This document shows, piece after piece, positions 5,690-7,866 of a stretch of 7,866 bases of DNA. The stretch covers positions 1-7,866 of the forward strand of contig JADHXT010000154.1 of the NCBI GenBank assembly GCA_016782825.1, written 5' to 3'. A program made the position numbers and the translations under genes. Each line of letters opens with the position of its first letter. The first letter of the stretch is position 1. The notes under the pieces are model-generated. The model saw only the letters and a program-made list of their open reading frames with translations, did not search any database and was not told the DNA's origin. The stretch comes from Candidatus Brocadiia bacterium (GTDB lineage: Bacteria; Planctomycetota; PUPC01; DSUN01).

Positions 5690-7540
5690 ATGATGGAACG
5701 CCGACGCTCGACCGACGGCCTGTGGACGCTCAAGGAGCAGGTGCGCGCGCGGCCCGAGCAGCAGCGCGTCACCCTCTCCGTGTGCAACACAGGCTGTCGC
5801 GCGCTCGGCAGCGTGGAGGTGCTCGCGGCGCTCGAGGAGGAGGTCCGCAAGCAACACGCAGGCCACTCGCTTCGCCTCCAGCGCACCGGCTGCCACGGCT
5901 TCTGCGAGGTGGGGCCACTGCTCGTCGTCCGTCCGCAAGGCGTGCTCTACGTGCGCGTGGCGCCCAAGGATGCCGCGGACATCGTGGCCGCCACGCTGAA
6001 GGGCGAGGTGGTCGAGCGCCTGCTCTACACCGGCCCCGACACCGAGCAGCCCATCGTCCACGAGCACGACGTGCCCTTCTACAAGCACCAGACGCGGCTG
6101 GTGTTTCGACACTGCGGACGCATCGACCCCGAAAGCATCGACGACTACCTGGCCGCCGATGGCTACGAGGCCCTGGCGAAGGCTCTGGGCGACATGACGC
6201 CCCAGCAGGTGATCGACGAGGTGCTGGCCAGCGGCCTGCGGGGACGCGGCGGAGCGGGATTCCCCACGGGACGCAAGTGGCAGTTTTGCCGCGAGGCGCC
6301 GGGGCAGCCGAAGTACCTCATCTGCAACGCAGACGAAGGCGATCCGGGGGCATTCATGGACCGCGGGGTGTGCGAAGGTGACCCGCACGCCGTGATTGAG
6401 GGGATGCTCATCGCGGCGTACGCCATCGGCGCCACCCACGGCTACCTCTACGTCCGCGCCGAGTACCCGATCGCCGTGCAACACCTCAAGCGGGCCATGG
6501 CCGACGCCGAGGCGCTGGGGCTCCTGGGCGACAACATTCTGGGCACCGGCCTCTCGTTCCACCTCAAGCTCAAGCAGGGAGCGGGGGCCTTCGTGTGTGG
6601 CGAGGAGACGGCGCTCATCGCGTCGATCGAGGGCCAGCGGGGCATGCCGCGGTCGCGGCCGCCCTTCCCCGCGCAGAGCGGCCTGTTCGGCAAGCCCACG
6701 AACATCAACAACGTCGAGACCTTTGCGAACGTGCCCGTCATCCTCCAGCGCGGCGCCGCGGCCTATGCGGCCGTCGGCACCGAGCGGTCGAAAGGCACGA
6801 AAATCTTTGCCCTTGCCGGCAAGGTGAGGAACACGGGGCTCGTTGAGATTCCCATGGGCGCCACGTTGCGTCAGGTGGTGTTCGGCATCGGCGGCGGCGT
6901 GCCGGAGGGCCGCGCGTTCAAGGCGGCTCAGATGGGCGGCCCGTCGGGCGGCTGCGTGCCCGCCGAACACCTCGACCTGCCGATCGACTACGACTCGCTA
7001 CAGGACGTGGGCGCCATCATGGGCTCCGGCGGCCTCGTCGTGCTGGACGACACGACGTGCATGGTCGATCTGGCCAGCTACTTCCTCCAGTTCGTCCAAA
7101 GCGAGTCGTGCGGCAAGTGCGTGCCGTGTCGCGTGGGGACGCGCCGCATGCTGGAGATACTTACGCGAATCGGCCGCGGCGACGGTAAGGAGGGCGACGT
7201 GGAAACGCTGGTGGAACTCGGCCAATCCGTGAAGGCTGCCTCGCTGTGCGGCCTCGGCCAGACGGCGCCGAACCCCGTGTTGTCCACCATCCGCTATTTC
7301 CGCGACGAGTACGATGCCCACATCCGCGACAAGCGCTGCCCGGCCCGCACCTGTCGCCATCTGGTGACCTACTCCATCGATGCCGAGAAGTGCATCGCCT
7401 GCGGCCAGTGCAAGCGTGTGTGCCCCGCCAAGGCCATCGAGGGCGAGAAGAAGGTGGAACACGTCATCGTTCAGGACCGCTGCGTGAGCTGCGGAGCCTG
7501 CTTCGATGTGTGCCCCGTGGACGCCGTGGTGGTGGCCTGA
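5690..7540 (+). CDS. nuoF: NuoF-like NAD(H)/FMN flavoprotein with N-terminal [2Fe-2S] and C-terminal 2x[4Fe-4S] domains (HydB/HylB/HndC type)
   Basis: This 616-residue subunit should bind NAD(H) and FMN and relay electrons through several iron-sulfur clusters. Domains in order: an N-terminal thioredoxin-like [2Fe-2S] domain (about 25-105; C32, C36, C68, C72); the NuoF core with GLRGRGGAGFPTG (182-194), NADEGDPGAFMDR (213-225) and GAGAFVCGEETALIASIEG (297-315) for FMN/NADH; an SLBB-like segment (about 370-425); the NuoF [4Fe-4S] site SCGKCVPCR (C474, C477, C480) with C520; and a C-terminal bacterial ferredoxin domain with CIACGQCKRVC (C568, C571, C574, C578) and CVSCGACFDVC (C598, C601, C604, C608). 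This full set is typical of bifurcating hydrogenase HydB and related HylB/HndC subunits. Respiratory NuoF lacks the extra clusters. The first of two adjacent ATGs is used, with AGGA (5679-5682) seven bases upstream. It starts four bases after the NuoE-like gene. Confidence 0.94.
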   Translation: MMERRRSTDGLWTLKEQVRARPEQQRVTLSVCNTGCRALGSVEVLAALEEEVRKQHAGHSLRLQRTGCHGFCEVGPLLVVRPQGVLYVRVAPKDAADIVAATLKGEVVERLLYTGPDTEQPIVHEHDVPFYKHQTRLVFRHCGRIDPESIDDYLAADGYEALAKALGDMTPQQVIDEVLASGLRGRGGAGFPTGRKWQFCREAPGQPKYLICNADEGDPGAFMDRGVCEGDPHAVIEGMLIAAYAIGATHGYLYVRAEYPIAVQHLKRAMADAEALGLLGDNILGTGLSFHLKLKQGAGAFVCGEETALIASIEGQRGMPRSRPPFPAQSGLFGKPTNINNVETFANVPVILQRGAAAYAAVGTERSKGTKIFALAGKVRNTGLVEIPMGATLRQVVFGIGGGVPEGRAFKAAQMGGPSGGCVPAEHLDLPIDYDSLQDVGAIMGSGGLVVLDDTTCMVDLASYFLQFVQSESCGKCVPCRVGTRRMLEILTRIGRGDGKEGDVETLVELGQSVKAASLCGLGQTAPNPVLSTIRYFRDEYDAHIRDKRCPARTCRHLVTYSIDAEKCIACGQCKRVCPAKAIEGEKKVEHVIVQDRCVSCGACFDVCPVDAVVVA

Positions 7541-7559
7541 CCGGAGGAGTTGCAGCCCG

Positions 7560-7866
7560 ATGGGCGATGACCAGAACATCACGCTCACCATCGACGGCCA
7601 GCCCGTCGTGACCACCCAGGGGAAGACCGTCCTCGAGGCGGCTCTGGACGCAGGGATCACCATCCCCAACTTGTGCTACGACCCCAAGCTCGAGCCCTAC
7701 GGCGGCTGCCGCCTGTGCATCGTGAAGATCGACGGCCTGCGCGGCCTGCCCACCGCCTGCACCACGAGAGCCGCCGACGGCATGGTCGTCCACAGCGAGG
7801 TCGAGGAAGTGATGAGAGTCCGCCGCATGACGATGGAACTCCTCATCTCCGACCACCCCGCGGGCT
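7560..7866 (+). CDS. fdhA: Iron-sulfur catalytic-type subunit, probable NAD-linked formate dehydrogenase alpha (partial, N-terminus only)
   Basis: The gene runs off the right edge; 102 codons are visible. The ATG at 7560-7562 follows GGAGGAG (7543-7549) by ten bases and lies 19 bp after the NuoF-like stop. Residues 5-80 form a [2Fe-2S] ferredoxin domain with C39, C50, C53 and C67 (IPNLCYD, GGCRLC, TACTT), as in NuoG, HydA and formate dehydrogenase alpha subunits. The last residues, LLISDHPAG, are where the next segment (a His plus three Cys [4Fe-4S] site, D/NHPxxCxxC) normally begins. FdhD across the divergent promoter region favours a molybdenum/tungsten bis-MGD formate dehydrogenase alpha subunit, which would oxidise formate or reduce CO2 and exchange electrons with the NuoE/NuoF subunits. 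The catalytic domain is not visible, so an [FeFe] hydrogenase HydA is still possible. Confidence 0.78.
   Translation, partial: MGDDQNITLTIDGQPVVTTQGKTVLEAALDAGITIPNLCYDPKLEPYGGCRLCIVKIDGLRGLPTACTTRAADGMVVHSEVEEVMRVRRMTMELLISDHPAG

Noticed and set aside
4942..5886. A 314-codon minus-strand open frame covering the fdhD/operon gap
   Set aside because: It runs antisense to the NuoE-like gene, through the promoter gap, and into another frame of fdhD. No motifs are seen, and both flanking genes are secure.
5624..6970. A 448-codon minus-strand open frame
   Set aside because: It is antisense to the NuoF-like gene, whose conserved motifs are unambiguous. It has no family motif.

Overview
This GC-rich window (many codons end in G or C, compact intergenic gaps) looks like a bacterial chromosome from an anaerobic or facultative lineage. 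Gene content gives only a loose hint of taxonomy. A possible DUF4159-type protein at the left edge, an exported helical orphan and a hydroxypyruvate-isomerase-like TIM barrel would fit Planctomycetota or a related PVC or candidate phylum. I see no rRNA, tRNA, CRISPR array, transposase or phage gene, and no gene-free stretch longer than about 190 bases.

Left part (1-3368), all minus strand. A sigma70-like promoter with a perfect TATAAT drives a membrane-anchored, proline-rich protein that runs off the left edge. To its right is a minus-strand cluster, read right to left: a tandem ACT-domain protein (GTG start, TTGACA promoter), proC (pyrroline-5-carboxylate reductase, with its own likely promoter in a 157-bp gap), a hydroxypyruvate isomerase family protein, and a small secreted alpha-helical protein. 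The last three have gaps of about 40 bp and probably share a transcript. The theme is small-molecule (amino acid and hydroxyacid) metabolism.

Middle (3483-5065). A plus-strand class I methyltransferase-like gene converges on fdhD, with only 14 nt between the two stop codons. That gap carries a four-run GGG motif instead of a recognisable hairpin terminator.

Right part (5066-7866). fdhD is divergent from a plus-strand operon. The operon encodes a NuoE-like [2Fe-2S] subunit, a 616-residue NuoF-like flavoprotein with an N-terminal [2Fe-2S] domain and a C-terminal 2x[4Fe-4S] ferredoxin domain, and the N-terminus of a NuoG/FdhA/HydA-type iron-sulfur subunit cut by the window edge. FdhD is the sulfurtransferase that matures molybdenum/tungsten formate dehydrogenases. 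The best reading is therefore an NAD-linked, possibly ferredoxin-using electron-bifurcating formate dehydrogenase. An [FeFe] hydrogenase of the HydABC type cannot be excluded until the rest of the last gene is seen. This module is the most interesting part of the window.
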